Assembly (NCBI GenBank): GCA_934045075.1
Contig: OW203732.1
Span: forward strand, 13,122,201-13,186,200
Direction: 5' to 3'
DNA from: Yponomeuta sedellus
Lineage: Eukaryota; Arthropoda; Insecta; Lepidoptera; Yponomeutidae
Length of the DNA: 64,000 nucleotides
Positions 35,201 through 41,015 of the stretch are shown here, piece by piece. Position numbers and translations under genes: made by a program. The number at the start of each line of letters is the position of its first letter. The first letter of the stretch is position 1. The notes under the pieces are model-generated. The model did not search any database. It saw nothing but the letters and a program-made list of their open reading frames with translations, and was not told where the DNA came from.

Positions 35201-36154
35201 GACTGCCACTTGCCACGATCCTGACAGATCACCTTCGCTTCATCAACGTTCATAAGTCGTTGCATGCACGCACGCCGGTTCCATAAAGTAAAGGCACATT
35301 TTATTATTATTCATTTCCAGATCGAATGCTCGGCACCATCCCGAAGACCTTCTCCAACGACACCTTAGATATGAGCTCCGTCGACTCCATCTCCCTAGAT
35401 GAGCACATTGAGATAAAAATCCCCGAATCCCGCCTCATAGAGAACCGGAAACTGGCCCAAAACAACTTTGTCCATCACATCAACGAGAAGCCGAAGAATC
35501 AATCCCACAGCCATTTGGCCGTTGAAAACGGCCAAGAATTTCCAAGAAATCCTCCGGAGATGCCAAAAAATATTTCCGAAGTGAACGTGCCAAGAAATCA
35601 CTTACCCGGGGTAGGAGATTCGAAGGGATCGGAGTTGAAAGAGCACGGTCATATACATAGAAGTCACAGTCACGCTAGCGTGAAGAGCATGAAGAGAGGA
35701 CATGGCTTGACTCCAAACGGGGTCGGCCACGCTGCCAACGGTCACGAAAGCAAAGTAGATGACAAGAATAGAATAAAAAAGTAAGTGTTTTTTTTTCTTT
35801 GCTATCTGTATCTTCAAGGTTTTTCCTGGAGGTCGTTACTCCGCTGCAGTACTGCTCAGAGAAGGAATATTTTTTAAGAACTCGTTACTTATTTATGTGC
35901 TTACTGAATCTTAATTATTGTAACAGGAACTCCAAACTGTATCCTAAACATTAAACCCTGGTTCAACTCAAAGTAATTTCAAATTTAATTCTAATATGGT
36001 GTACTTCTTCCTCCCTTGAAACCACTTTTTTGTGTATATTTCCAGGTCCCCAAGTGATAACCAACTGGATCCCGAGAAGGCGCCGGCGCCACTACCAAGC
36101 AAAATTCCTATTCTGGTGACGTCAGCGCCAGACTCGGACCCCTCCCCCGCCTGA
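14201..36154 (+). CDS. Irk1: Inward-rectifier K+ channel, Irk1-like (gene A, spliced span)
   Basis: Tetrameric plasma-membrane channel that passes K+ inward and sets membrane potential; insect Kirs also serve epithelial K+ transport. Seen: exons 14201-14298, 23137-23581, one of 24180-24359 or 24544-24723, 25814-26003, 29848-29972, 34451-34556, 35321-35780 and 36046-36154, all with GT-AG borders and matching phases, giving 570 aa. Order: basic N-terminus, TM1 (about 84-109), pore with TIGYG (GYG 150-152), TM2 (about 163-184), then the cytoplasmic Kir domain ([41 protein letters not shown]) to about residue 375, then a long polar tail rich in His and Lys. The tail is longer than in typical Kir proteins. 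The TM2 position that is Asp172 in mammalian Kir2.1 is Gln178. The Irk1 name rests on remembered similarity to Drosophila Irk1 and is inferred. Confidence 0.9.
15199..15231. repeat. Perfect hairpin, 13-bp arms
   Basis: cgaactactgcgg, then A7, then ccgcagtagttcg. Confidence 0.9.
15598..15790. repeat. 'gtccgggttggtgga' repeat copy
   Basis: catcaacccattgcgtcccc to ttggcttaacgacta, same family as 18378 and 58500, in gene A intron 1. Confidence 0.7.
15883..16150 (-). mobile_element. RTE-like LINE 3' fragment
   Basis: Starts with (ttc)n at 15882-15892 and shares aggctatattagtccactgc and gagcgccatagcg with the 46.7-kb copy, then diverges into unrelated GC-rich sequence. It lies in gene A intron 1. 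Confidence 0.5.
16650..16735. repeat. 'gtccgggttggtgga' repeat, end fragment
   Basis: Only the end remains: cctgcgatgcaggaaaagac and cagtggggacatacaacagg. Confidence 0.5.
17464..18040 (+). mobile_element. Poly(A)-tailed retroelement with target duplication
   Basis: The insert ends in A16 (18025-18040) and is flanked by GCATAGTGTTTAC at 17451-17463 and 18041-18053, preceded by AAA on both sides. That is the signature of target-primed insertion. The body has no long coding frame and carries three tandem units (next entry). It may be the 3' end of a LINE or a SINE; I do not recognise the family. Confidence 0.75.
17767..17988 (+). repeat. Three tandem 75-77-bp units
   Basis: Successive units share actgaagac, cccaaaaa and caaagacgtggcagcatg, spaced 75 and 77 bases apart (actgaag at 17775, 17850 and 17927). 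They lie in the 3' part of the poly(A)-tailed insert. The open frames seen here on both strands are by-products of the repeat. Confidence 0.8.
18374..18600. repeat. 'gtccgggttggtgga' repeat, near-complete
   Basis: catcgttatcaacccttgta to gacagccggcaccaacgg. It is the longest copy and the reference for the family here. The tail 'ttaacgactgccattatatg' matches the 41742 copy. Confidence 0.7.
19047..19989. mobile_element. Non-autonomous hAT-like element with 8-bp target duplication
   Basis: Ends are inverted repeats CAGTGTTGCCAACG and its complement, with further imperfect pairing inside (gcctaaat, cgccgttttt). The flanks GTTCGGAA at 19039-19046 and 19990-19997 are identical, an exact 8-bp target duplication. 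An 8-bp duplication and CAG start are typical of hAT elements; P elements also give 8 bp. There is no transposase frame. The element sits inside gene A intron 1 and holds a second inverted-repeat element (next entry). Confidence 0.75.
19405..19818. mobile_element. Nested MITE with 41-bp terminal inverted repeats
   Basis: Positions 19405-19445 and 19778-19818 are inverted copies of each other over 41 bases, starting CAGTACACAATGGCCC. The interior is non-coding. No clean target duplication is seen: the flanks read taagcccg and gccgcatt. It lies wholly within the hAT-like element, so it arrived later or forms its core. Confidence 0.65.
20243..20427 (+). pseudogene. THAP-type zinc finger remnant
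   Basis: In two + frames the segment spells a THAP domain, a DNA-binding zinc finger (C2CH) found in transposases and regulators. ATG at 20243 gives [11 protein letters not shown] and KSKSPKN; the next frame continues [20 protein letters not shown], then [10 protein letters not shown] before a donor-like GTAAGC at 20428. The conserved Trp and the C-E-D-H-F end are clear. The frame changes around the A6 run near 20297-20302, and one finger Cys is doubtful, so the copy is broken as read. It lies in gene A intron 1, 250 bp from a hAT-like element. It could come from a P-element-like or THAP gene fragment. Confidence 0.6.
20470..23136 (+). other. Rest of gene A intron 1
   Basis: AT-rich sequence with one known repeat (21461-21664). 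No exon is visible between the THAP remnant and exon 2. Confidence 0.5.
21461..21664 (+). repeat. 'agctgtgccccgcggt' repeat, copy 2
   Basis: Same ends as copy 1 (actagctgtgccccgcgg to atattagtgtga), in gene A intron 1. It keeps the full tgttacccgcggtttatgg block that copy 1 has lost. Confidence 0.75.
23137..23581 (+). CDS. Irk1: Gene A exon 2: TM1, pore, TM2
   Basis: Acceptor TTCCAG ends at 23136 and donor GTAAGT starts at 23582. It encodes residues 33-181: a basic stretch ([14 protein letters not shown]), the slide helix ([13 protein letters not shown]), TM1, an extracellular loop with Cys residues flanking the pore, the filter [12 protein letters not shown], and TM2 up to FIQAFM. The Glu and Arg residues around the pore loop match the family. 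The exon is GC-richer than its surroundings. It corresponds to the first part of the single long exon of gene B. Confidence 0.95.
24180..24359 (+). CDS. Irk1: Gene A exon 3a (alternative copy 1)
   Basis: Exactly 180 bp (60 codons, phase 0 at both ends) between acceptor TTTTAG and donor GTACAT. It encodes the end of TM2 and the first strands of the cytoplasmic domain: [18 protein letters not shown], then [20 protein letters not shown] and [13 protein letters not shown]. The RPKKR stretch aligns with the PIP2-contact site of Kir2 channels. A paralogous exon of identical length and phase lies 184 bp downstream, so the two are probably used as alternatives. Confidence 0.9.
24544..24723 (+). CDS. 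Irk1: Gene A exon 3b (alternative copy 2)
   Basis: Also 180 bp and phase 0, between acceptor TTTATAG and donor GTACTG. By my alignment 45 of its 60 residues match exon 3a. Differences include RPKKRAQ to RAKKRNT, Y to F, QL to EF, and several Ile/Val/Leu/Met swaps. Silent differences are many, so the duplication is not recent. All residues essential to the fold (AKKR, RVGD, RKSH, EAH) remain and there is no stop, so it looks like a working alternative exon rather than a relic. Using both copies would keep the frame but repeat a structural element. Confidence 0.88.
25814..26003 (+). CDS. Irk1: Gene A exon 4
   Basis: Acceptor AACAG ends at 25813 and donor GTGAGT starts at 26004. It encodes [18 protein letters not shown], then the Kir strand [22 protein letters not shown] and FEIVVML, ending one base into a Glu codon (phase 1). 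The open frame reaches back to 25652, but that part precedes the acceptor and does not resemble Kir, so it is intron. Confidence 0.92.
26075..26330. repeat. 'ccaccaatggaataaaaatc' repeat, tandem pair
   Basis: Two related segments (26080-26160, 26230-26320) share cagaaaaaaa, ccaccaatg and aataaaaat. An inverted relative lies at 26690-26920. Other copies: 7660-7720, 41355-41580, 42775-42960. The family is unknown to me. Confidence 0.5.
26690..26925. repeat. 'ccaccaatggaataaaaatc' repeat, inverted relative
   Basis: gccgtttttggcggaaatcg, ctaggttctagactgtaggt, then aaacaagttatgtttttata and a diverged end. It matches the complement of 42775-42960, including a cggccgtttttagc-like block. Confidence 0.5.
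27261..27755. repeat. Large palindrome made of two tRNA-like repeat units
   Basis: Arms 27261-27494 and 27523-27755 (about 234 bases each) are inverted copies with only a few mismatches, for example around 27468-27471 against 27547-27550. They are separated by 28 bases. The right copy is complete; the left lacks about 28 bases at the centre. The block lies in gene A intron 4 (26004-29847), so the pre-mRNA can fold into a long double strand. The unit also occurs at 38348 and 38787. Confidence 0.85.
27652..27727 (+). repeat. tRNA-like segment of the dispersed repeat
   Basis: The segment CGCCCATTGGCTCAATTG...GGTTCGAATCCC...ATGGGTG folds as a cloverleaf: a 7-bp acceptor stem with one G-T pair, D stem GCTC/GAGC, and anticodon stem CTGGT/GCCAG with a 7-base loop. 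Position 33 is C, not T, and the T stem has an extra base, so it is a tRNA-derived repeat and not a working tRNA gene. The mirror copy is at about 27290-27365 on the - strand. A T5 run follows 22 bases on. Confidence 0.6.
27750..27955 (+). repeat. 'ggcctgtgccc' retroposon copy
   Basis: gtgaagttatattagcaata, cctcagcgcttgaaatta, gcacgcgtggcaattaagcc and gaaggcctctgcc. Related copies are at 29443, 37935, 44865, 46435, 53975 and 55575. It abuts the large palindrome. Confidence 0.65.
28838..28925 (-). repeat. tRNA-like SINE head
   Basis: The - strand reads GCCTCGATGGCGCAGCGGTT and GGTTCGATCCTCGG, with A- and B-box-like blocks. The anticodon stem does not pair, so this is a SINE head and not a tRNA gene. 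Confidence 0.5.
28975..29095 (+). repeat. 'gtcgttgcatgcacgcacgcc' repeat copy
   Basis: gactgccacttgtcatgatc, ctaacagatcaccttcgctt and acgttcattagtcgttgg. Other copies at 35150-35285 and 45355-45465. Confidence 0.6.
29443..29665 (+). repeat. 'ggcctgtgccc' retroposon copy
   Basis: tccgtaagttacgtacattt to ggcctgtgccctgcagtgga and a short AT tail (aaataaaataata). It ends about 180 bases before gene A exon 5. Confidence 0.65.
29848..29972 (+). CDS. Irk1: Gene A exon 5
   Basis: Acceptor TTTCCAG ends at 29847 and donor GTAAAT starts at 29973. It completes [17 protein letters not shown], followed by [14 protein letters not shown] and DTGEYE. The TTQARSS and WGHRF motifs are hallmarks of the Kir cytoplasmic domain. 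It enters in phase 1 and leaves in phase 0. Confidence 0.92.
30596..32000 (-). mobile_element. LINE 3' remnant with RNase H, frameshifted
   Basis: On the - strand three overlapping frames (31994-31470, 31683-31276, 31288-30596) join into one degraded polyprotein end. They hold the RT thumb ([28 protein letters not shown]), then RNase H ([52 protein letters not shown]), then a Cys-His end ([18 protein letters not shown]). RNase H after RT points to the I/R1/Loa-type groups. At least two frameshifts mean it is dead. It lies antisense in gene A intron 5 (29973-34450). Confidence 0.85.
33295..33515 (+). mobile_element. RTE-like LINE 3' fragment
   Basis: Reads [10 protein letters not shown], then after a small deletion [22 protein letters not shown], and [15 protein letters not shown]. 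This is the common C-terminal end of RTE-group reverse transcriptases in Lepidoptera. Confidence 0.7.
33845..34035 (+). repeat. tRNA-related SINE
   Basis: ccacgttggtttagctgtta and ggtcgtggattcgattg resemble A- and B-boxes. The body cagtctgggtgtgttttcat and the end acagggtatcctagtttggg match the copies at 3781 and 5111. It lies in gene A intron 5, about 415 bases before exon 6. Confidence 0.6.
34451..34556 (+). CDS. Irk1: Gene A exon 6
   Basis: Acceptor TTTCCAG ends at 34450 and donor GTGAGA starts at 34557. It encodes [17 protein letters not shown] followed by SAKQLDEL, the last conserved block of the Kir domain, and ends in phase 1. Gene B has an intron at the matching place and phase, so this junction is probably ancestral. 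Confidence 0.9.
35150..35285 (+). repeat. Same repeat, beside gene A exon 7
   Basis: acctcacgcctgtattccag to cacgcacgccggttcc. It ends 35 bases before the exon 7 coding start, so it occupies most of the usual branch-point region. Confidence 0.65.
35321..35780 (+). CDS. Irk1: Gene A exon 7: long polar C-terminal tail
   Basis: Acceptor TTTCCAG ends at 35320 and donor GTAAGT starts at 35781. About 153 codons of low-complexity, hydrophilic sequence are rich in His, Asn, Lys, Ser and Pro, with clusters such as [12 protein letters not shown] and [10 protein letters not shown]. No known domain is visible; it is probably disordered and cytoplasmic. The exon continues the Kir frame (G+AT gives Asp). 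The ATG at 35326 could be mistaken for a start but lies inside the exon. Confidence 0.8.
36046..36154 (+). CDS. Irk1: Gene A exon 8 to first stop
   Basis: Acceptor TTTCCAG ends at 36045. The exon completes a Lys codon and adds 35 residues rich in Pro, Ser and Asp ([18 protein letters not shown], then [12 protein letters not shown]) before TGA at 36152. The stop is followed by C, a context known to be leaky in insects, and the same frame stays open to 36280 (see the next entry). Confidence 0.8.
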
Positions 36155-36280
36155 CGCCCGCTGCGGGAGCACAACCCCCCCGCTGCCCCCGCGCACCCTA
36201 GCCACACAAAAGATATCAAGATCCCCAAAGTCACCTTCTCAAGGTGCGAGTCCTTGGAGAACGTCGAAGTAGATGACTGA
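36155..36280 (+). CDS. Possible readthrough extension of gene A
   Basis: After the TGA the frame continues for 41 sense codons to a second TGA at 36278. It begins RPLREHNPPAAPAHPSHT and ends KDIKIPKVTFSRCESLEN followed by VEVDD. The last 23 residues look like ordinary protein. Explanations, in my order of preference: programmed stop readthrough; a sequencing or allelic change creating the TGA; a former C-terminus recently lost. Only 41 codons are involved, so chance openness in GC-rich DNA is not excluded. Confidence 0.45.
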   Translation, partial: RPLREHNPPAAPAHPSHTKDIKIPKVTFSRCESLENVEVDD

Positions 36281-37053
36281 TTTTAGAACTCAATTGATTT
36301 CTTTTTCGAAAAGTGTCAGTTTTCAGCCAGGGTTTTTAAGTAGAAAGTTTCTAGATCGAATTTAAAATTTGTGGATTGGAAGTAGAGAGGACTAAAGATA
36401 TTGAATTTGGAACGTTGTGTTTTTATGGTAAAAGTGATTTTGAATGGGTTTTGGCTGAACGGAACATGTAGACATACTTTTTTGAGCCATGACATGTCAT
36501 GATTATTTTTATGTTCTTCTGCTTTCACTCTTCGATGTACCAGACAGGGTTGTATTTAGACCAAGTATTTATTATAAAAAATATAGCAAAACTTAGTAAT
36601 AAGTAGGGACTTTTAATACGTAGGGAATTTTTAGAAGCAAACTTTAATCACGTCCCGGAAATGGTATGTATGGTTTCAAGACAAAATGTAATGCGATTGG
36701 CAAATATTTTTATATGGTGTACTTACCTATGAATGCAAAACCATCTCGTTTGAAAGAATGGTTAGATAATTTATACTTTTTTATATAAATGACAGCTACG
36801 TAATATTGTTGTGAATTTTATATAGCTTTTAGTGATTTAAGTGCCTAATTATAAAACTAAAATTTAAGAAAAACTATTTTTTAATAATTAGTACTTAACT
36901 ATTTTATAGTAGATATTTTTATTATTGTATAATGTGCTGAAAATAGAAACGAAAACCTAAAAGATCTATTAATTGTTTAGATTGCAGTACTTACCTACTG
37001 GATAATGTTCTTATCTATGTGTACAACACTTAATATAACTTATATATGTTAAT

Positions 37054-37067
37054 AATAAAACAATAAA
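37054..37067 (+). terminator. Candidate poly(A) signals of gene A
   Basis: Two AATAAA hexamers (37054-37059 and 37062-37067) lie about 780 bases past the second stop codon, just before an inverted-repeat element. Another AATAAA is at 37357 inside that element. Which one is used cannot be told from sequence. Confidence 0.4.
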
Positions 37068-37076
37068 TGAAACGAT

Positions 37077-37441
37077 CCCAGGTTATCTCTAAAATGCGCA
37101 TTTTATGACACACGTCAAGTAGAGTATGAGTTTTGTAAATTTTGTTCTGCGACTTTTGAAAATGTTGTGTCCAATCTTTCACATTTTTCATTACTTTTAT
37201 TGAAGTAGTGCATTTTGATAGACAATGCTTAATCCCATATGTGTTACATAGGTCGTATATTTTCCTATGTAGTACAATGGTTTACCAGAGGCTACGATAA
37301 TGATGGATTGGGTCTGTTCCTAAAACTTTATAAATTTATGTACTTGATGCTTGTACAATAAAACTGGGTGTAGGTAACTAAGACCCTATCCAAATTCTAA
37401 TTAGGATGTCTCAGAAGTTGCGCATTTTAGAGGTAACCCTG
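37077..37441. mobile_element. MITE-like element with 'ctctaaaatgcgca' ends
   Basis: Left end caggttatctctaaaatgcg (from 37079) and right end (37419-37441) are inverted copies with one mismatch and one indel. There is no coding capacity. It lies just past the gene A poly(A) signals. A diverged relative spans about 44219-44752. Confidence 0.6.
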
Positions 37442-37934
37442 TATAAACAATCATACAATTTAATGATTTAACTATTGATATTTTTATTACATAAGCACTT
37501 ACAGAAATATATCAAGCTATAGATTATTCGCAACGTATTGTAAGGTTTCATTATTACATATACATAACTACCTACTTTACATACTTATGAGCTCGCTGGG
37601 TTTTATGAAAATCCAATTGTCACTGTATATTTATTTAACTAATTACATAATGTGTATAATTATTATGCTTCCAGTCAGGGGCTTCTAGCGGCGCAGGCGT
37701 CGTTTGTGATCATAATTTTGTTATGGAAGTAAAACAATCAAAGCTTCATAATTTTCTTAAGTATAGCTTCAGAATAGTACTTAATAAATGAATAAATATT
37801 TATATAAAAACTTCAACTGTTGTTTTGAATCGCAGTAGAAAACCTTTGAACACGCACAATAATACGCATAATTTTCTACTCGTCGCTAGATGGCGTCTTG
37901 CGTTACACAAAGTCGTAGTACGGTAGAAATAAAA

Positions 37935-38070
37935 ACAGCGTGAGGAAACCAGAAGGAGTGTTTGAAGTGTTCAGATACCTCAGCGTTTGATATTGCCTAT
38001 GTGCGCTGGGTGCACGTGGTAATCAGGAGTATACTCTCTCTCTGAGAGAAGGCCTGTGCCCTTTTCTCTG
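37935..38070 (+). repeat. 'ggcctgtgccc' retroposon copy, partial
   Basis: agcgtgaggaaaccagaagg, cctcagcgtttgatattgcc and gagagaaggcctgtgccc, between the genes. Confidence 0.55.
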
Positions 38071-38347
38071 TGGTAGTAATTACACTATGCGTAAGATATC
38101 GAAATAATAAATCTGACAACATTTATTTCAGATAGCTAAACTAGTTCCAGTAATTTATTATGTTCACCAATGGACCGAGTCAACTTTTTGGACAAGTTTC
38201 AAGATTGTCTGAAAATTTTATTTCAGAACTTCAATCTCTTGCTTGGTTAAAAGTGGTTTAATTATTTGCAGTGAATAGGGTAAGTATATTTCAATACAGG
38301 CTCTATACTAGGATAAGTAAAATTATATGATAAACTTGTATTTTTAG

Positions 38348-38626
38348 TACATAAAAAATTTAAAAACCTATTTAGAGGCTAAAAATTTCACCCATGCCGG
38401 GATTCGAACCCGCAACCTCTGGCTATCCGTACCAGCGCTCTACCAATTGAGCCAATGGGCGACTCACGGCATCAGTGAAATTTCGAACCTCTTTACAATA
38501 TTCTCTGTATTACGTACAGGCAGCGACATCTGACTTAAGCAAATTGCATTACTTACAGCCCCGACTACCTACTCGTACTTTGCAGTTAGGTTTAACATCG
38601 GAACGATATCACTGTACCCACATATA
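38348..38626 (-). repeat. tRNA-like repeat unit, copy 3
   Basis: Full-length match to the right half of the 27-kb palindrome, in the same orientation as its left arm, ending in the block cggaacgatatcactgtac. It lies between the 3' ends of genes A and B. Confidence 0.8.
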
Positions 38627-38727
38627 TATTAGTGTAATGTTTGTTATATTATTTAGTATTTTTTATGCAAGTTCTCCATTAGTTTTAGCCCATTTTATAG
38701 TAGCACTCCCCAACATACACTACACGT

Positions 38728-39210
38728 TGTTATATACTAAACGGGTCTAATTGCGATTATTTATTAGGTAAAACGTAATTACCTTTTAAAAACATATTTA
38801 GAGGCTAAAAATTCCACCCACGCCGGGATTCGCACCCGCAACCTCTGGCTATCCGTGCCAGCGCTCTTCCAATTGAGCTAATGGGCGACTCACCGGCATC
38901 AGTGAAATTTCTAACCTCTTTACACTATTCTCTGTATTACGTACAGGCAGCGACATCTGGTTTAAGTAAATTGCATCACTTACAGCCCCGACCACCTACT
39001 TTGCAGTTAGGTTTTTACATCGGAACGATATCACTGTACCCACATGCTTATACTATTTAATTATATCGTAATTACGTGTAGAGTCTGCTCATGAGCACGG
39101 CAACTGCAACTACCGAATTAAGGTAATTACGTGTTGCCAAATGAACAATCGCGATTAGACCCGTTTAATATATTACTATGTATGAGCATCGCGATTTATT
39201 AAAAAATACT
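38728..39210. repeat. Inverted-repeat element 'ttaaacgggtc', copy 2, interrupted
   Basis: Left half 38728-38786 (actaaacgggtc to gtaattacc) and right half 39094-39210 (ggtaattacg to gacccgtttaatatatta) are inverted copies. They are separated by diverged tRNA-like repeat copy 4 plus about 50 bases. Confidence 0.55.
38787..39045 (-). repeat. tRNA-like repeat unit, copy 4, diverged
   Basis: Same family as the preceding copy with more substitutions (cacccacgcc, gcgctcttcc, caccggcatc). It appears to have landed inside a copy of the 'aaacgggtc' palindromic element, whose halves lie on either side (38728-38786 and 39094-39180). Confidence 0.7.
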
Positions 39211-39261
39211 ATTATTACTAAACGTTGTGTTAGTAGGCTTGGGTTCTGTAAAGTGTTTCTA

Positions 39262-39563
39262 CTACGCATTCTTATCGCTAGATTTCTTCCTTTTCTTGAC
39301 TTTTTCATCGTCACTGGAGGAAGAAGAAGTCGGTTCGTCCTCTGGACAATTGAAAAAGCTTGAAGGATACTTTACTATGGACGGCCGATGCGTGAGACTC
39401 GCCCTTCTAATCGCGTCTGCGACCAGTCTATCAGAGATGTTGGCGAGTGGCGAAAGAGGGCGCTGGTTGTTTATGGAGTTTCTCAGTAATACCTCGGGGA
39501 TTGGCGGTGAGATAGAGTTTCTTAGCAAGGCTTCCGGCAGCGGCGATGAAGGATCAGAGTATC
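39262..39563 (-). CDS. Gene B alternative last exon, distal
   Basis: Acceptor ATTTTCAG (ending at 39564) is followed by GA, completing Gly after the core exon's single G, then 99 residues and TAG. It starts YSDPSSPLPEALLRNSI, repeats the motif as IPEVLLRNSI, then DRLVADAIRRASLTHRPSIV and an acidic-basic end with SSSSSDDEKVKKRKK. Same strand, same phase and position 1.4 kb past the proximal last exon suggest an alternative C-terminus of the Irk2-like channel. The ATG five codons before the acceptor (39576) would also allow a separate small gene, which I think less likely. Confidence 0.6.
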
Positions 39564-40920
39564 CTGAAAATGACATTTTTTTTAATTACAAATTGGTGGG
39601 TTTAATATAACTATTGTAATAATATAACAAGAATACTAAAGTATGTACCGATTAAAAGAACAAAAGTTACGCTTGACCAAAAATTATGTTTTTTTCTACA
39701 GTCAATAACTTAACGATAAAAACAAAAAATTTACTATGTACATTTTAATATATACTTAACATATAAACTTTTTAAAAACCAAAACTAAACGAACTTTACA
39801 ATCTGTACGGATCTATGTAGAGTTGTTGAATAAAGTTAGATAATTACCTTAACCAGTGGACGAAAGGACAAACACCATTAGCACCACATCCATGGACAGG
39901 ACAGATAGACACACAATCACAGATGAAGACATGTAGAAAATATATAGTTTTAGGTAGGAATTATAACTATACATGTAATGTATAATAAAAACACAAATTA
40001 ACACATATAAAGACTTTCTTTCAATATTTACAAACAACACAAAAATTGTATACAAATATTGTACAGTAAAATACATGACAAGTACCTACATTTTATGATA
40101 TAAGAGTAAGACTATTGTGTACCTATTTTTTTATTTCTTATCTATCTATAAAAAACATAACACGCAAAAGTTTATTGATTAATAATACAGAAAATAATAT
40201 CACAAAATTCTTTCAAAAAGGTTGTAACTACTTAATTCACGAATTGAACACAAAAAGCTTTTTACTTATTTATATATCTGGAATGTATGATTATTAAAGC
40301 ACGATTCCTTAAACTTGTTAAATAAGCTGATTTTCATAGTTTTGAGATTCAACGGTTATGACCACTATGACTAGTCCATGTTGTTAAATAAATTATTGCA
40401 TATAATCATTGCTGTTATTAGGTATATTAAATATATTAACGTCATTTTTTAACTTTCATAAAATCTGTCTTTCGTTGTCTTTGGACAAATCAACTCCAAT
40501 GTATATTCAATTTTGTAGAACTCTCATTATCTCCAGAATTAAAAATAAACCTGCAGTTTAAATTTTTTTAAGACATTTGTTTTCTCTTTAATTCATCTAT
40601 GGTGGTACCCAAACAAGTGTAGAGTAAATATAGCCATTGCCTAATTATGGATGACCTCAGAATGGCATTATGAGAATTCAATTTACATTTCGTAGCCGAT
40701 TATCTAGTACAAGTATCAGTCTCTCCACTGGTTAATCTGTGAGTTAATCGACTATACAATGTATATGAAATTGTCACCGTAAACCATGAAATAGATCTAT
40801 TTAAAATTTTACTATATTAGCATTGCAACCTCATTAGTTCTTCTTCTGTCTTTCTATAGATCTATCGTGGTGATATAAAATATGTATTTTTCTAAAGCCT
40901 AAACGTTAAGAGTCAGCGTG

Positions 40921-41015
40921 TCAAAGAGTGACAGTGAAGTCGCCGTCTTTGTGCTCTGCCTTGGGTTCCATGGATACTTCGGGGGTCTTGAGAATCATCG
41001 GCATCGGCTCGTTTT
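40921..41015 (-). CDS. Irk2: Gene B last exon, proximal
   Basis: Acceptor GCACAG (41018-41016) precedes two bases that complete Glu in the core frame, then 30 residues and TGA (40923-40921). The sequence reads NEPMPMILKTPEVSMEPK, then AEHKDGDFTVTL. The final TVTL resembles a class I/II PDZ ligand. No Kir domain is left to encode, so this is a short cytoplasmic tail. It is well isolated by AT-rich DNA on both sides, which supports real coding use. Confidence 0.7.

Noticed and set aside
35326..35784. Free-standing 152-residue His-rich protein
   Set aside because: The frame is entered from an acceptor at 35320 in the Kir frame and leaves through a donor at 35781; the ATG is internal and the apparent TAA is part of the donor.
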